Below are positions 29,901-37,557 of a DNA stretch of 64,000 nt, in pieces. The notes beneath the pieces are model-generated. The model ran no database searches and was not told where the DNA came from. It worked only from the letters and a program-made list of their open reading frames with translations. Every line of letters starts with the position of its first letter. The first letter of the stretch is position 1. A program made the position numbers and the translations under genes. This stretch comes from Asaia siamensis (GTDB lineage: Bacteria; Pseudomonadota; Alphaproteobacteria; Acetobacterales; Acetobacteraceae): the NCBI RefSeq assembly GCF_014635085.1, contig NZ_BMCH01000003.1, positions 434,001 to 498,000 of the forward strand, read 5' to 3'.

Positions 29901-30067
29901 CTTTGTCTGGCGGCATCATGCGCACGCACCATTCCGGCTACGGAATGGCGATCAGTCAGGGCGAGCGCCTGATGCCCCTGTGCATGAGCGACGGAAAACA
30001 GCTCATGAGGCGCACTCACCCCTCTTAGAAACGAATAATAGGAGGTGACATGCAACGGGGTGGTCAT
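26921..30067 (-). CDS. dnaE2: Error-prone DNA polymerase DnaE2
   Basis: A 1048-residue C-family polymerase used in damage-induced mutagenesis with ImuA and ImuB. An N-terminal PHP domain ([28 protein letters not shown]) is followed by the polymerase core, with the catalytic aspartates in [16 protein letters not shown] (about residue 370). The C-terminal OB-fold/helix-hairpin region has the typical [16 protein letters not shown]. The length fits DnaE2 rather than the replicative DnaE1 (about 1150). The start overlaps the preceding small gene by 4 bases. The SOS operon order is imuA-imuB-small ORF-dnaE2. Confidence 0.95.
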   Translation of the reverse strand: MTTPLHVTSYYSFLRGVSAPHELFSVAHAQGHQALALTDRHSVAGMVRAHDAARQSGVRLIPGCRLDLTDGTILLAYPMDRIGWGQLCRLLTLGHRRGQREVFSLTWQDIEEASDRLVFILLPDLPDAKVRSALRRLGRLPGRHVYCGLSRRSQAADWQRLGALQDLAAEAGIATVVTGDVLYHEARCHVLQDVVTAIRENCTLEALGARREKHESRMLCSPAQIAASYEAFPDALARIAEIEAQCRFSMDDLCYQYPRETDRPDETPQQTLTRLVRTALPRRYPAGVKEAVQKQIAHELDLIGSLDYAPYFLTVHSIVQHARELGIVCQGRGSAANSAICYVLGITAIDPLRSGLLFERFISAERREPPDIDVDFESDRREEIIQWIYRRYGRGHSALCATLMRYRPKGALREVGKVLGLSDDVLGLVSKYLASSLGDPVLLKARAAELNLSLSDRALALTLRLAGELVGIPRQLGTHPGGFVLTRDRLDELVPIQPAAKEDRQIIVWDKDDIDILRFMKVDVLGLGMLGCLRRGFDMLKDYRIRHLDMSSVPPEDPATYAMIRRADTLGTFQIESRAQMSMLPRLKPRTFYDLVVQVAIVRPGPIQGDMVHPYLRRREGIETVDYPQPALEEILGKTLGVPLFQEQAMQVAIKCAGFTPGEADQLRRSMATFKFTGGVSHFRTKLIEGMVANHYDRDFAERTFRQLEGFGSYGFPESHAASFALIAYVSNYLKCHHPDVFCAALLNSQPMGFYAPAQVVRDAREHGVTVHAIDINASRWDCWLEPDRGKSTLAVRLGFRFVKGLSNEHAAKLIANRFPAYDSLDDVWRRADIPVSALEALAAADVFRELGLDRRAAFWAIKGLADTVLPLFAAADRKLNRPGPEVVEPDYTPRPMSEGREVVEDYNILGLTLRQHPMAFLRAQLAARGMVTCADLRVLRDGSRVVVPGLVLMRQRPGTAHGVMFMTLEDETGTANIIIWKDRAEAQRRIVIGVNAVACHGLLQREGEVIHVVMQRLEDLTPLMRDIAASENEVGAVAPRLKARDFH

Positions 30068-30324
30068 GACGCTTCATCGGTGGCCAGCGGGTGCCGATGA
30101 TTGCTTGTGTCATGGGGGGCAATGGCGCCACGCTTCATAAGCACAAACCCGCAGCGCACCAGATGCGCTACCAGACGTGCCGCCACAACACCCGCCATCA
30201 GCTCATCCGCATCATGCACACGGCGGCGACCGTCAAAGCGCAATGCATGGATCAGGGCTTCGGCAATATCTGCGGTATCAGCGGGACGCAGGGCGTCGTC
30301 GGGGGGCAGGTATTCCCACGTCAT
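30064..30324 (-). CDS. Small unknown protein inside the imuAB-dnaE2 operon
   Basis: An 86-residue protein starting [16 protein letters not shown], with a central helix-rich stretch ([37 protein letters not shown]). Its ATG at 30324 overlaps the imuB stop (TGATG), and its stop overlaps the dnaE2 start by 4 bases, so it is coupled on both sides and very likely translated. I do not recognise a domain. Its position suggests an accessory of the mutasome, which is inference. Confidence 0.7.
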   Translation of the reverse strand: MTWEYLPPDDALRPADTADIAEALIHALRFDGRRRVHDADELMAGVVAARLVAHLVRCGFVLMKRGAIAPHDTSNHRHPLATDEAS

Positions 30325-31841
30325 CAGAATAATCCGTGGACAAACCACGCCCCGTCACCAGACCAGCGATGCACCCCATCGCCATTGCGGAAAAGCCAGA
30401 AGCGCTCGCCGCTTTCGACTTCGACAATCCAGTAATCGCGTATGGCGCCAGCCTGTAACGGGTTTTGCCACCAGGCGCCATGAAGACGCTCGGGCCCATC
30501 TGCCCCGCAGACTGACAGCGTCTTTCCGTACCATCTGAAGCGTTTCGGGCTGAAATCTTCTGCCAGATCTGGCGGGACAATCGGGCAAGGCTGCGTAAAA
30601 ACCCTTGTCGGACGCGGCCAGAGAGAGGGGGTATTCATGTCTGACGGCGCAGCCAGACGCTGCTGCGCCGCTTCAGGAAAGGGGGCATCGCTCTCGCCCA
30701 GATAATAAACGGCATGCAGACCGGCCCTGTTGCGCAGACGCTCTGCCAGCAAGTCCAGAACCTGTGTTTTTTCTTCCTGTCCTGACCCGGCCAGATCGCC
30801 CGCTGCCGGCACCGGCACGCAGCGCTCGGCCTGCTCCACATGCAGGCTCATACGCTCTATGCCAAAACCGGGGTCGATCGTCTCAATCCGTTCCTGAAGC
30901 AGTCGATACAGACGTTCAGGATCATTGATCGGCGCAGAGGTCCCGATACGGGTCGCCTGCGTCATATCATCGACACGATGACAGACCAGATCGAACCGCC
31001 GCGCACCCAGCCCTTTCTTCTGTAGCAAAGAGGCAATTTCCTGCGTCAGTACCTGCATCACCTGCATGATACTCTCTGCCGTACCGATCGGCTCGAGCAG
31101 ATGGCGCGTTGCCTGCAGCGCCACGACCGGATGGTCGAAGCGTAGCGGCTCCTTCTGTCGGCCCAGCGCATAATCGAGTTGCCGCGCCGGTTCCACACCG
31201 AAGCGACGCGTCAGGGCCGCACGTGGGACGGCACGCAGATCGGCAATCCGTGTGATACCCAACCCATGCAGGCGGTCATTTTCCTCGCGTGTCAGACGCA
31301 GCGCCGCTATGGGCAACGGATCGAGCGCCTGAACAAGATGTTCCCCAGACAGAACCGTAAGCGTCTCGGACCCGAAACGGGCCAGAGCATGGGCTGCCCC
31401 TGCCGTATTGGCAATAGCAGCCCGTATTTGATGGCCATGAGACGCCAGGGCCGCTTCCATGGCCACCAGCATGGCGCTTTCTCCCCCGAACAGATGGGCA
31501 CAGCCGGTCGTATCGATCCATAACCCGTCCGCAGCATCGACCGCGACGAGCGGCGAAAAACGGCGGCACCACTCAGCCAGCCGACGCAGCGCCTGCGCAT
31601 CGCGCTCCGGCGCCACAGGCTCTGATGCGAGATCCGGAACGAGACTACGCGCCATGGCCAGCATCTGCCCCGGCTGAATGCCGCAAAGAAGAGCCGCTTC
31701 ATTGGCAGACACGATTTTCCGCCCCTGCTTTTCCCGGCCATACAGAACCAGCGGCAAGGCCGGATCGCGCTGCGGGTGCGCCTTGTGCCAGAGCGTCGTG
31801 CGCCAATATGGCAGCCAGAGAGAAAGAAGACGGCGGGACAT
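30324..31841 (-). CDS. imuB: ImuB, inactive Y-family polymerase-like mutasome protein
   Basis: A 505-residue protein. It starts RRLLSLWLPYWRTTLW, typical of ImuB, followed by a Y-family (DinB-like) fold with VSANEAALLCGIQPGQML, WIDTTGCAHLFGGE and a helix-hairpin-helix region (LHGLGITRIADLRAVPRAAL). The acidic catalytic residues of true Y-family polymerases are absent, as is known for ImuB, which bridges the beta clamp and DnaE2. It overlaps the 3' end of imuA by 143 bases and is coupled to the next small gene. Confidence 0.92.
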   Translation of the reverse strand: MSRRLLSLWLPYWRTTLWHKAHPQRDPALPLVLYGREKQGRKIVSANEAALLCGIQPGQMLAMARSLVPDLASEPVAPERDAQALRRLAEWCRRFSPLVAVDAADGLWIDTTGCAHLFGGESAMLVAMEAALASHGHQIRAAIANTAGAAHALARFGSETLTVLSGEHLVQALDPLPIAALRLTREENDRLHGLGITRIADLRAVPRAALTRRFGVEPARQLDYALGRQKEPLRFDHPVVALQATRHLLEPIGTAESIMQVMQVLTQEIASLLQKKGLGARRFDLVCHRVDDMTQATRIGTSAPINDPERLYRLLQERIETIDPGFGIERMSLHVEQAERCVPVPAAGDLAGSGQEEKTQVLDLLAERLRNRAGLHAVYYLGESDAPFPEAAQQRLAAPSDMNTPSLWPRPTRVFTQPCPIVPPDLAEDFSPKRFRWYGKTLSVCGADGPERLHGAWWQNPLQAGAIRDYWIVEVESGERFWLFRNGDGVHRWSGDGAWFVHGLF

Positions 31842-32508
31842 GATCCGTTCCGATCCTCCAGTTCAGGGCATCGCCACCCCGGTGGCGCAACAGGGCCAGC
31901 GAGAAATTCTCGGCCAAGGATAAAAGGGCGCGTTGCCCCATTCTGATTGGGGGAGACGCCACGGCGCCCACACGCCAGCGCGTCCAGCAGGCGCTGGGCG
32001 GCACGAATTGCTGATGACGATGCAGCAGAAAACCGGTCACCCCGGAGGTCTCGGCAGCCAGAGCCAGACGACGCGAGGCCGTCAGGGAGAGTGGGGTCGA
32101 AAGATCTGCCACAACCGCCGCCACGCCCTGACTGCGCAACACGTCTTCTATCGTGGCTGCCATACGCGCCGGATGCACCTCAATGCAGAGCAGACGCTCA
32201 GCCGAAAGACCCGTCTGCTGCAGCCCTGCCAGCAGCGGAGCCCCATCCGGCGGCATCACCCAGATCACTGGGCCGGTCACCTGCGCCAGGATTTTTGCCA
32301 CGAATTGTGTGGGACGGGCGCAAAGCATCTGATCATGCCCCTCCCCCATGAACTCATGAATCGCGCCACGACGCAGGCCGCCTTTAAGAGCCTCATCGAC
32401 AAGGGGCAGACCCGTCTTCAGATAAAGAGCCGCCAATGGCTTGTGATAGCGCTGCTCGATACGTGCCACGCGGTCGCGCAGCATGGCCATGCCCGGTCTG
32501 TCTTTCAT
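31699..32508 (-). CDS. imuA: ImuA, SOS mutagenesis protein
   Basis: A 269-residue RecA/SulA-like protein of the ImuA family, part of the ImuA-ImuB-DnaE2 translesion system. Recognisable segments are GLPLVDEALKGGLRRGAIHEF, VIWVMPPDGAPLLAGL and LRSQGVAAVVADLS. The ATG at 32508 is preceded by AGGGGG. The promoter region carries a LexA box. The last 47 or so codons overlap the start of imuB in another frame, which is longer than usual, so the true end of the conserved domain is near the imuB start. Confidence 0.88.
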   Translation of the reverse strand: MKDRPGMAMLRDRVARIEQRYHKPLAALYLKTGLPLVDEALKGGLRRGAIHEFMGEGHDQMLCARPTQFVAKILAQVTGPVIWVMPPDGAPLLAGLQQTGLSAERLLCIEVHPARMAATIEDVLRSQGVAAVVADLSTPLSLTASRRLALAAETSGVTGFLLHRHQQFVPPSACWTRWRVGAVASPPIRMGQRALLSLAENFSLALLRHRGGDALNWRIGTDHVPPSSFSLAAILAHDALAQGAPAARSGLAAGSVWPGKAGAENRVCQ

Positions 32509-32542
32509 GGTGATCCCCCTTTCAATTTTGCCCGTATCATAC

Positions 32543-32557
32543 GAACAAAACAGGAAC
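32543..32557 (-). promoter_or_regulatory. LexA (SOS) box upstream of imuA
   Basis: On the minus strand the sequence is GTTCCTGTTTTGTTC, a perfect match to the alphaproteobacterial LexA consensus GTTC-N7-GTTC. It lies 35 bases upstream of the imuA start, so LexA should repress imuA-imuB-dnaE2 until DNA damage. Confidence 0.9.
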
Positions 32558-32769
32558 AACCATTCGATAAGGCGGTTTCATCATGAGGCGCCGCAAGGGA
32601 TGCCAAAGGGTGATCGGGTTGTTTTTTGAAATCAGGACGTTGCCTGAAGAGCTGACAAGCAATCAGGCTCTTTCGATGCCTGTTTTTTAATGTAACGTAT
32701 TCACGAGCAACCGGATCTGGCCGAGGCTGTTGAAGTCGTCATACCGCCAATGAAAAGGACCGGATTCGC

Positions 32770-33444
32770 GTGATTACCCTCTATCTCTGGGTCATTCTGA
32801 AGCTCGTTATCGGGTTTGCCCTGATCATTTCCTATCTGAATGTCACCGGGCGCAACCAGATAGCCATGATGACCTCGGTCGATCTGGTAGGGAATTTCAT
32901 TCTGGGCGGTGTCGTGGGGGGCATTCTCTACAACGACAAGCTGCCCATCCTGCATTACATCGCGCTGCTGATCCTCTGCATTGCCCTGATGGCGCTGTTC
33001 AACGGGCTTTCGCGCAAAATTCCGGGCCTGCGCAAGCGCACTATTGGCGAACCCATTACCATTATTCGCAACGGGCGTTTTCTGATCGACAATTTCAAGG
33101 AAAACTCCAGCCGTATCGACATGAAGGACATCGCAACGGCCCTGCGCATGCAGAATATCTTCAGCTTCGACAATATCGACTTTGCCCAGATCGAAACCAC
33201 AGGTCATGTCAGCGTCATCATGAAAGAAGAGGCTAAAAAGCCCTCACGCTTCCTGGTTCTTCGCGGCGAAATTCTGGAAGAAGAACTCAAGATCCTCGAA
33301 CGCGACGAAAACTGGCTTAAAGCCGAGCTGGGCTCGATGAGCGTGCATGATCTGGAGACTGTCTTTTTGGCAGAATGGGTGGGCGATCACCTGCTTGTCG
33401 TCACTCAGGACGGTCAGGTTCATGGAAGCTCCTTGCCTGCCTGA
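32770..33444 (+). CDS. DUF421 (YetF-like) membrane protein
   Basis: A 224-residue protein with three N-terminal transmembrane segments (about residues 5-25, 35-55, 62-80), followed by a soluble domain with IRNGRFLIDNFKENSSRIDMKDIATALRMQNI, the conserved YetF segment. The likely start is GTG at 32770. The role of the family is unknown, with links to the cell envelope. It lies just before the epimerase remnant and appears intact. Confidence 0.85.
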   Translation: MITLYLWVILKLVIGFALIISYLNVTGRNQIAMMTSVDLVGNFILGGVVGGILYNDKLPILHYIALLILCIALMALFNGLSRKIPGLRKRTIGEPITIIRNGRFLIDNFKENSSRIDMKDIATALRMQNIFSFDNIDFAQIETTGHVSVIMKEEAKKPSRFLVLRGEILEEELKILERDENWLKAELGSMSVHDLETVFLAEWVGDHLLVVTQDGQVHGSSLPA

Positions 33445-33446
33445 AC

Positions 33447-33680
33447 AGGCTCATACGCACGCTCGAAGCCTATCTCATTGTTTCCGAGGAAACCAACGAC
33501 GGCTTTAGCGCGGCAAAAGCGACGCTTTTTGCCGTATCCTTCCTCGAACGCTTCGCCCCTCTCTCGCTGAGTGGTGGCTGGATTGACCATATTGATGGTG
33601 CTGGTGACAGGCTGGTTGAGTATATGCCGGCGAGTTCGCTGTATCATATTTACGGAGCGGGCCGTCAGATCGCACTATAG
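33447..33680 (+). pseudogene. C-terminal remnant of an AGE-family epimerase / mannose-6-phosphate isomerase-like gene
   Basis: The frame ending at 33680 encodes only a C-terminal piece: TLEAYLIVSEETNDGF, then FLERFAPLSLSGGWIDHID and YMPASSLYHIYGA. The GGW-D..D and PASSLYHI pattern is the end of N-acylglucosamine 2-epimerase/mannose isomerase family proteins (normally about 380-400 residues). The rest of the gene is missing and the DUF421 gene abuts it. This indicates a deletion near the edge of the mobile region. Confidence 0.65.
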
Positions 33681-33770
33681 CGCTGCAACTACTGTAGCGC
33701 GTCTCAGACGGCGGACGCGCGCCTGCTGTTCTGGGGCGGGTATGGACATTTTGTGTGGGGATTTTTGTGC

Positions 33771-33830
33771 AAAAAAAGCCCGCTTGGATTGAGCGGGCTG
33801 ATGTGTTGGTTGCGGGGGAAAGCAACCAAC
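33771..33830 (-). ncRNA. Double hairpin with U-tract: tRNA 3' end (attachment site) or small RNA
   Basis: On the minus strand a perfect 9-base stem (arms 33822-33830 and 33805-33813, loop TTTCCCCC) is followed by a second hairpin (GCCCGCT/AGCGGGC, 33778-33798) and seven T residues, a strong terminator. The 12 bases at 33807-33818 read CCCCCGCAACCA, identical to the 3' end of initiator tRNA genes, but the rest of a tRNA is absent. Either it is the displaced tRNA end left by element integration, or the end of a small RNA with a C-rich loop. Confidence 0.45.
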
Positions 33831-34101
33831 GATACTTGCGATTGGTGGACCGTGAGATACCCAAGCTTGCCGCCTAATGCGGCGATCCTGCCAAGTTACG
33901 CAGAAGCATTCGAGCAAAGGACGTTCAAGCTCCAAATTATCGTGAAGCTCCTGTATCGCCACATCAAGCTTTTTCTTCCCCATTCCGGCGAACAGAATAG
34001 GAGACAACGGGAACCTCCAGACCCTCTCTATCGCGCTTCACTCTGGTAAAATCTGACTTCAGGCGAAGGAGACAAAAAAATGCTTCGCAGACCGAACAAG
34101 C

Positions 34102-34491
34102 CTATTCATTTCGCTTTTTCACAGATGACGTATTTCCCGCTTTTCGGCCCCGACTGATTGGCTTCTGAGGCACGGTTTTACCATATTCCAGCCACCACGC
34201 GGTTAGTGCCTCCATGGTAGGCCCGAGACCACGTGCCTTGGCGGTCATCTCATATTCCACACGCGGTGGAACTTCCGCATAAACCGTGCGGGAAATCAAA
34301 CCATCTGCCTCTAGTTCACGGAGCTGGGCGGTTAGCATGTGCTGGGTGATGCCGGATATAGCCTTGCGCAATTCACCGAATCGATGAACGCGCTGGTTGA
34401 GCAGCCACATAATTTCGAGCTTCCACTTACCTGAAAGCATCGAGAAGGCGCGTCGCATCTCGTCCTGCATGGTGAAGTCATCATCAGCCAT
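34102..34491 (-). CDS. HxlR family transcriptional regulator
   Basis: A 129-residue winged-helix protein. The HxlR signature is visible in LSGKWKLEIMWLLNQRVHRFGELRKAISGITQHMLTAQLRELEADGLISRTVYAEVPPRVEYEMT. These proteins usually sense small electrophiles or redox state and control a divergent gene. Here the divergent neighbour is the DoxX-like gene at 34659, with a 167-base intergenic region that probably holds the operators. Confidence 0.92.
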   Translation of the reverse strand: MADDDFTMQDEMRRAFSMLSGKWKLEIMWLLNQRVHRFGELRKAISGITQHMLTAQLRELEADGLISRTVYAEVPPRVEYEMTAKARGLGPTMEALTAWWLEYGKTVPQKPISRGRKAGNTSSVKKRNE

Positions 34492-34658
34492 TAGTCATAT
34501 TTTCCATACATACTGTCTTAAATTCATCCTACTTGCGCTAGATAGTCCAGAAGGTCAAATCTTATCCATGCTCGTGGCGTCAGACCCACTGAGTTCATCA
34601 GTGAAGCGTAACATCGGGCCGATGATCTCATCCAAGCACGGTACGATCGGGAACAATT

Positions 34659-35051
34659 ATGACCGCAATCATTATCTACTGGATCAGCACAATCCTCCTG
34701 TCGCTGCTCTATTTCGTTTCCGCGACCTTGTATCTGACCAAAGACGCATGGGTTAGGCAGACGCTGGCGGCCTTAAACTATCCAGCACCGTACCTCGTGC
34801 CACTCATGATCGCGGTCAAAATTCTGGGACCGCTTGCAATCCTCTCACGGATCAGCGCTCCCCTGAGCGATCTGGCCTATGCAGGCATCTTCTTTCACCT
34901 GCTCCTGTCCGGCTCGGCACATCTCGGGGTTCGAAAACCTCTGGGGGTCTTACCTGCCCTGATTGGCCTTGTGCTGCTGGCCGCTTCTTTCACCACCCAG
35001 AACACTGCACGTGCCGTGCCGTCCCCGTACGTCATGACCAACATGCGCTGA
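34659..35051 (+). CDS. DoxX-like membrane protein
   Basis: A 130-residue protein with four hydrophobic segments (about residues 4-24, 45-63, 70-88, 95-112), the size and layout of DoxX/DUF417-like proteins. The start is ATG, with GGGAACAATT upstream. It is divergent from the HxlR gene and followed 36 bases later by an SDR gene, a pairing common under HxlR control. Function is unknown. Confidence 0.75.
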   Translation: MTAIIIYWISTILLSLLYFVSATLYLTKDAWVRQTLAALNYPAPYLVPLMIAVKILGPLAILSRISAPLSDLAYAGIFFHLLLSGSAHLGVRKPLGVLPALIGLVLLAASFTTQNTARAVPSPYVMTNMR

Positions 35052-35087
35052 CACAGCAGAAGCCTTGCACATCCAAAGGAAATGACC

Positions 35088-35831
35088 ATGGGAAGACTTG
35101 AAGGAAAAATCGCGCTCGTCACAGGCGCCAGCCGTGGCATCGGCCGCGCAACCGCCAAACTGTTTGCAGCCGAAGGCGCCAAGGTTGCCGTGCTGTCACG
35201 CACACCGGCTGGCGTCGATGCAGTTGTGGCCGATATTCAGGCCGCTGGCGGCGCCGCTCTGGCGGTCCCCGCCGATGCAGGAAATGCGGACCAGATTAAG
35301 GCAGCCGTGGACAAGGTGGTTGCTGCTTATGGTGGTCTCGACATCCTTGTGAATAACGCCTTTGATGCAGCCGTCGTCTATTCGTCGCTCCTCAATCTGT
35401 CGACGGAGCAGCTTCAGCGCAATTTCGACATGGGACCGACCGCCTACCTGCACTTCATGCGGGCTGCCTACCCGTATCTCAAGGCCAGCGGCACAGGGCG
35501 CATCATCAATTTCGGCTCGATGGCCGGGATCATCGGCCTTGCAGGTACGGGGCCTTACAATATGGCGAAGGAAGCCGTGCGTGCGCTGACTAGAACGGCC
35601 GCGCGTGAATGGGCCGGTGACAAAATCACCGTCAACAATGTTCTCCCCGTCGCCGAAACCTGGGGGCCAGAGTCAAACGTGCCGCCAGCGACCAACCCGC
35701 TCGGTCGCTATGGTTCGCCGGAAGAAGACATCGCCCCTGTCGTTCTCTTCCTGGCCAGTAAGGATGCCCAGTTCATGACGGGGTATTCTCTGACGCCCGA
35801 TGGCGGATCCATCATCGACAGCGCGCGCTGA
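35088..35831 (+). CDS. Short-chain dehydrogenase/reductase
   Basis: A 247-residue classical SDR. The NAD(P)-binding motif TGASRGIG lies at residues 12-19, followed by NNA in ILVNNAF, the catalytic Ser in NFGSMAG and the YNMAK Tyr/Lys pair. It oxidises or reduces an unidentified alcohol/ketone. I prefer the second ATG (35088), seven bases after AAGGA, over the ATG at 35082. It lies in the HxlR-DoxX-SDR-VOC cassette. Confidence 0.92.
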   Translation: MGRLEGKIALVTGASRGIGRATAKLFAAEGAKVAVLSRTPAGVDAVVADIQAAGGAALAVPADAGNADQIKAAVDKVVAAYGGLDILVNNAFDAAVVYSSLLNLSTEQLQRNFDMGPTAYLHFMRAAYPYLKASGTGRIINFGSMAGIIGLAGTGPYNMAKEAVRALTRTAAREWAGDKITVNNVLPVAETWGPESNVPPATNPLGRYGSPEEDIAPVVLFLASKDAQFMTGYSLTPDGGSIIDSAR

Positions 35832-35940
35832 ACCGGTGAGGCAACGGGCACGGGTCGGGGCAACTGTGCAGAGCACCACGATTACCTCTCCCTCGAAGCT
35901 CATTGTCGCTCGGGCGGCTCCTGTAACAAGGAAACGGACC

Positions 35941-36279
35941 ATGAAAATTCACGCTATCACCATCGACACCGCAACTCCGCAGAAACTCGCCGCATGGTGG
36001 TCCTTGGCTCTAGGACCTGCGATTGGCAATGATTATGGCCAGATCGTCCAACTGGCTCCGTCGCCCGACCTTCCTCTCATCCAGTTTCAGAAGATCGGAG
36101 ATGTTCCCACACAACGCAATCGCGTTCATCTCGATCTCAGAACACCTGATCTCGACCATCAGATTCAGCAACTGCTACGCATCGGCGCAACGCTCGTCAA
36201 ACAACATGAGCTACCGCAGATCCGTTACGCAACATTACTCGATCCCGATGGCAACACATTCGACCTCGTTGCCGAATAA
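35941..36279 (+). CDS. VOC (glyoxalase/bleomycin resistance) family protein
   Basis: A 112-residue single-module VOC protein. MKIHAITIDTATPQKLAAWW and the later LLDPDGNTFDLV segment are typical of the vicinal oxygen chelate fold. AAGGAAACGGACC precedes the ATG. The substrate is unknown. It sits 109 bases after the SDR gene, so it may be part of the same stress or detoxification cassette. Confidence 0.85.
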   Translation: MKIHAITIDTATPQKLAAWWSLALGPAIGNDYGQIVQLAPSPDLPLIQFQKIGDVPTQRNRVHLDLRTPDLDHQIQQLLRIGATLVKQHELPQIRYATLLDPDGNTFDLVAE

Positions 36280-36422
36280 TCGACTCAGAGACTTCGCGTG
36301 AACCAATGAGCTAGAATCTTTCTGACGAATGCCGCCGGACGCAGATCGTCCAACGGCATTCAGAAGCAGGTCAAAATTTACATAGCCTAGCTCAGCACCG
36401 AGATTACGTTGAGAGCAGGGTC

Positions 36423-37385
36423 ATGGCAGAAATACAAAAGCCACGTATAGGAAAGATCAGGCATTTTGCAGAGCTTCATTATTTTTTGATAGTTACTGAA
36501 GAAGGAAGTTTCGGGAAGGCGGCACATTCGTTGCAGATGCAAGTCTCAACCATTAGCCGCGCTATTGGCAAGCTTGAGGATAGGCTTGGCGTTACGTTGT
36601 TGGAGCGAACTTCAGCCGGAATTCGGATCACCGAAGCCGGCCGTATCGCGTCACGCCATATCCGCCGCCTTCTACAAGAGACAAATGCATTGAAGGGGCT
36701 GCTAAGACAACATTGCGAAGGCGAAACAGGCGACATCCACCTCGGCTTTCATTTCTCCCCTATAAATAATCTTTTGACTGGTCTGCTTCTGGAATGGCGT
36801 TCGAACTATCCGGGAGTCACCGTGACCCCGTACGAGCCTGGTGATTGCACTCTTCATGGGGCATTAATCGACTATCAAATCGATGCTGCTCTCATTCCCG
36901 ATTTCATGCTCCATCGTTATGAGACTGCATGTCCTGTTTATTCCGAAACGTTAATGGCGGTATTGCCTAATACGCACCGTCTCGCTGGACATAGCGCATT
37001 AAGATGGAACGATCTGAGAGACGAAATCCTGCTGCTATGGGCGTGGGGGAAAAACGGAATCGGTGAGGATTTCTTCGCCGCACGCTTGCCTGGGGCGAAC
37101 TTGCGGATTTTTGAAAGTAGTAGCATGACCGTGTTTGCATTTGTACGCGCAGGATTTGGCATTACAATCGCTGCACGGGGGTACTCGAGCTTGGCGCTGC
37201 CAAGCTTAACCTTCATTCCTATTACCGAAGATAACGCATTCATTGAGATCAATCTGGTGTGGCGTCCGGAATCCGAAGACCCACTGTTGGGCAAATTCGT
37301 CGCTTTCATACGGGATCGGGCGAGGGCTCGTCGTTCGATCGCGCCCTCGCACGCTGCTTCTGGTAGCCCCGATCTGTTTCCATGA
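36423..37385 (+). CDS. LysR family transcriptional regulator
   Basis: A 320-residue regulator. The winged helix-turn-helix is at about residues 18-75 (FLIVTEEGSFGKAAHSLQMQVSTISRAIGKLEDRLGVTLLER). The substrate-binding domain follows, with LRWNDLRDEILLL and GFGITIAARGY. The last 24 residues (RARARRSIAPSHAASGSPDLFP) are low-complexity, and their DNA overlaps the convergent DUF2274 gene by 80 bases, so the natural C-terminus may have been replaced at a recombination junction. Confidence 0.9.
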   Translation: MAEIQKPRIGKIRHFAELHYFLIVTEEGSFGKAAHSLQMQVSTISRAIGKLEDRLGVTLLERTSAGIRITEAGRIASRHIRRLLQETNALKGLLRQHCEGETGDIHLGFHFSPINNLLTGLLLEWRSNYPGVTVTPYEPGDCTLHGALIDYQIDAALIPDFMLHRYETACPVYSETLMAVLPNTHRLAGHSALRWNDLRDEILLLWAWGKNGIGEDFFAARLPGANLRIFESSSMTVFAFVRAGFGITIAARGYSSLALPSLTFIPITEDNAFIEINLVWRPESEDPLLGKFVAFIRDRARARRSIAPSHAASGSPDLFP

Positions 37386-37557
37386 AGCGCGTCAGCATCG
37401 GCAGGATCAACTTTGCCGGTGCGATCTCGGCCCGACCACTCTCGTGCGCCAGCAACCGTGCATATTCCACCAGATCGCGATGCACGGCGGCTGGAAGCTC
37501 GACGGTCACGCGTATCGGCCTGTCGTCCGCGATCGGCCCGAGCCGGAGTTTCGTCAT
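37306..37557 (-). CDS. DUF2274 family protein at the end of the trb operon
   Basis: An 83-residue protein beginning MTKLRLGPIADDRPIRVTVELPAAVHRDLVEYARLL, the DUF2274 signature, which is found after trbI in Tn4371-like conjugative elements. The start overlaps the trbI stop (ATGA). Its end overlaps the LysR gene of the opposite strand. Function is unknown; the N-terminal beta-strand and helices resemble a small DNA-binding fold. Confidence 0.85.
   Translation of the reverse strand: MTKLRLGPIADDRPIRVTVELPAAVHRDLVEYARLLAHESGRAEIAPAKLILPMLTRFMETDRGYQKQRARARSNDEPSPDPV

Noticed and set aside
33675-34007. 110-codon minus-strand frame across the hairpin region
   Set aside because: It spans the terminator and hairpin and shows no protein similarity.
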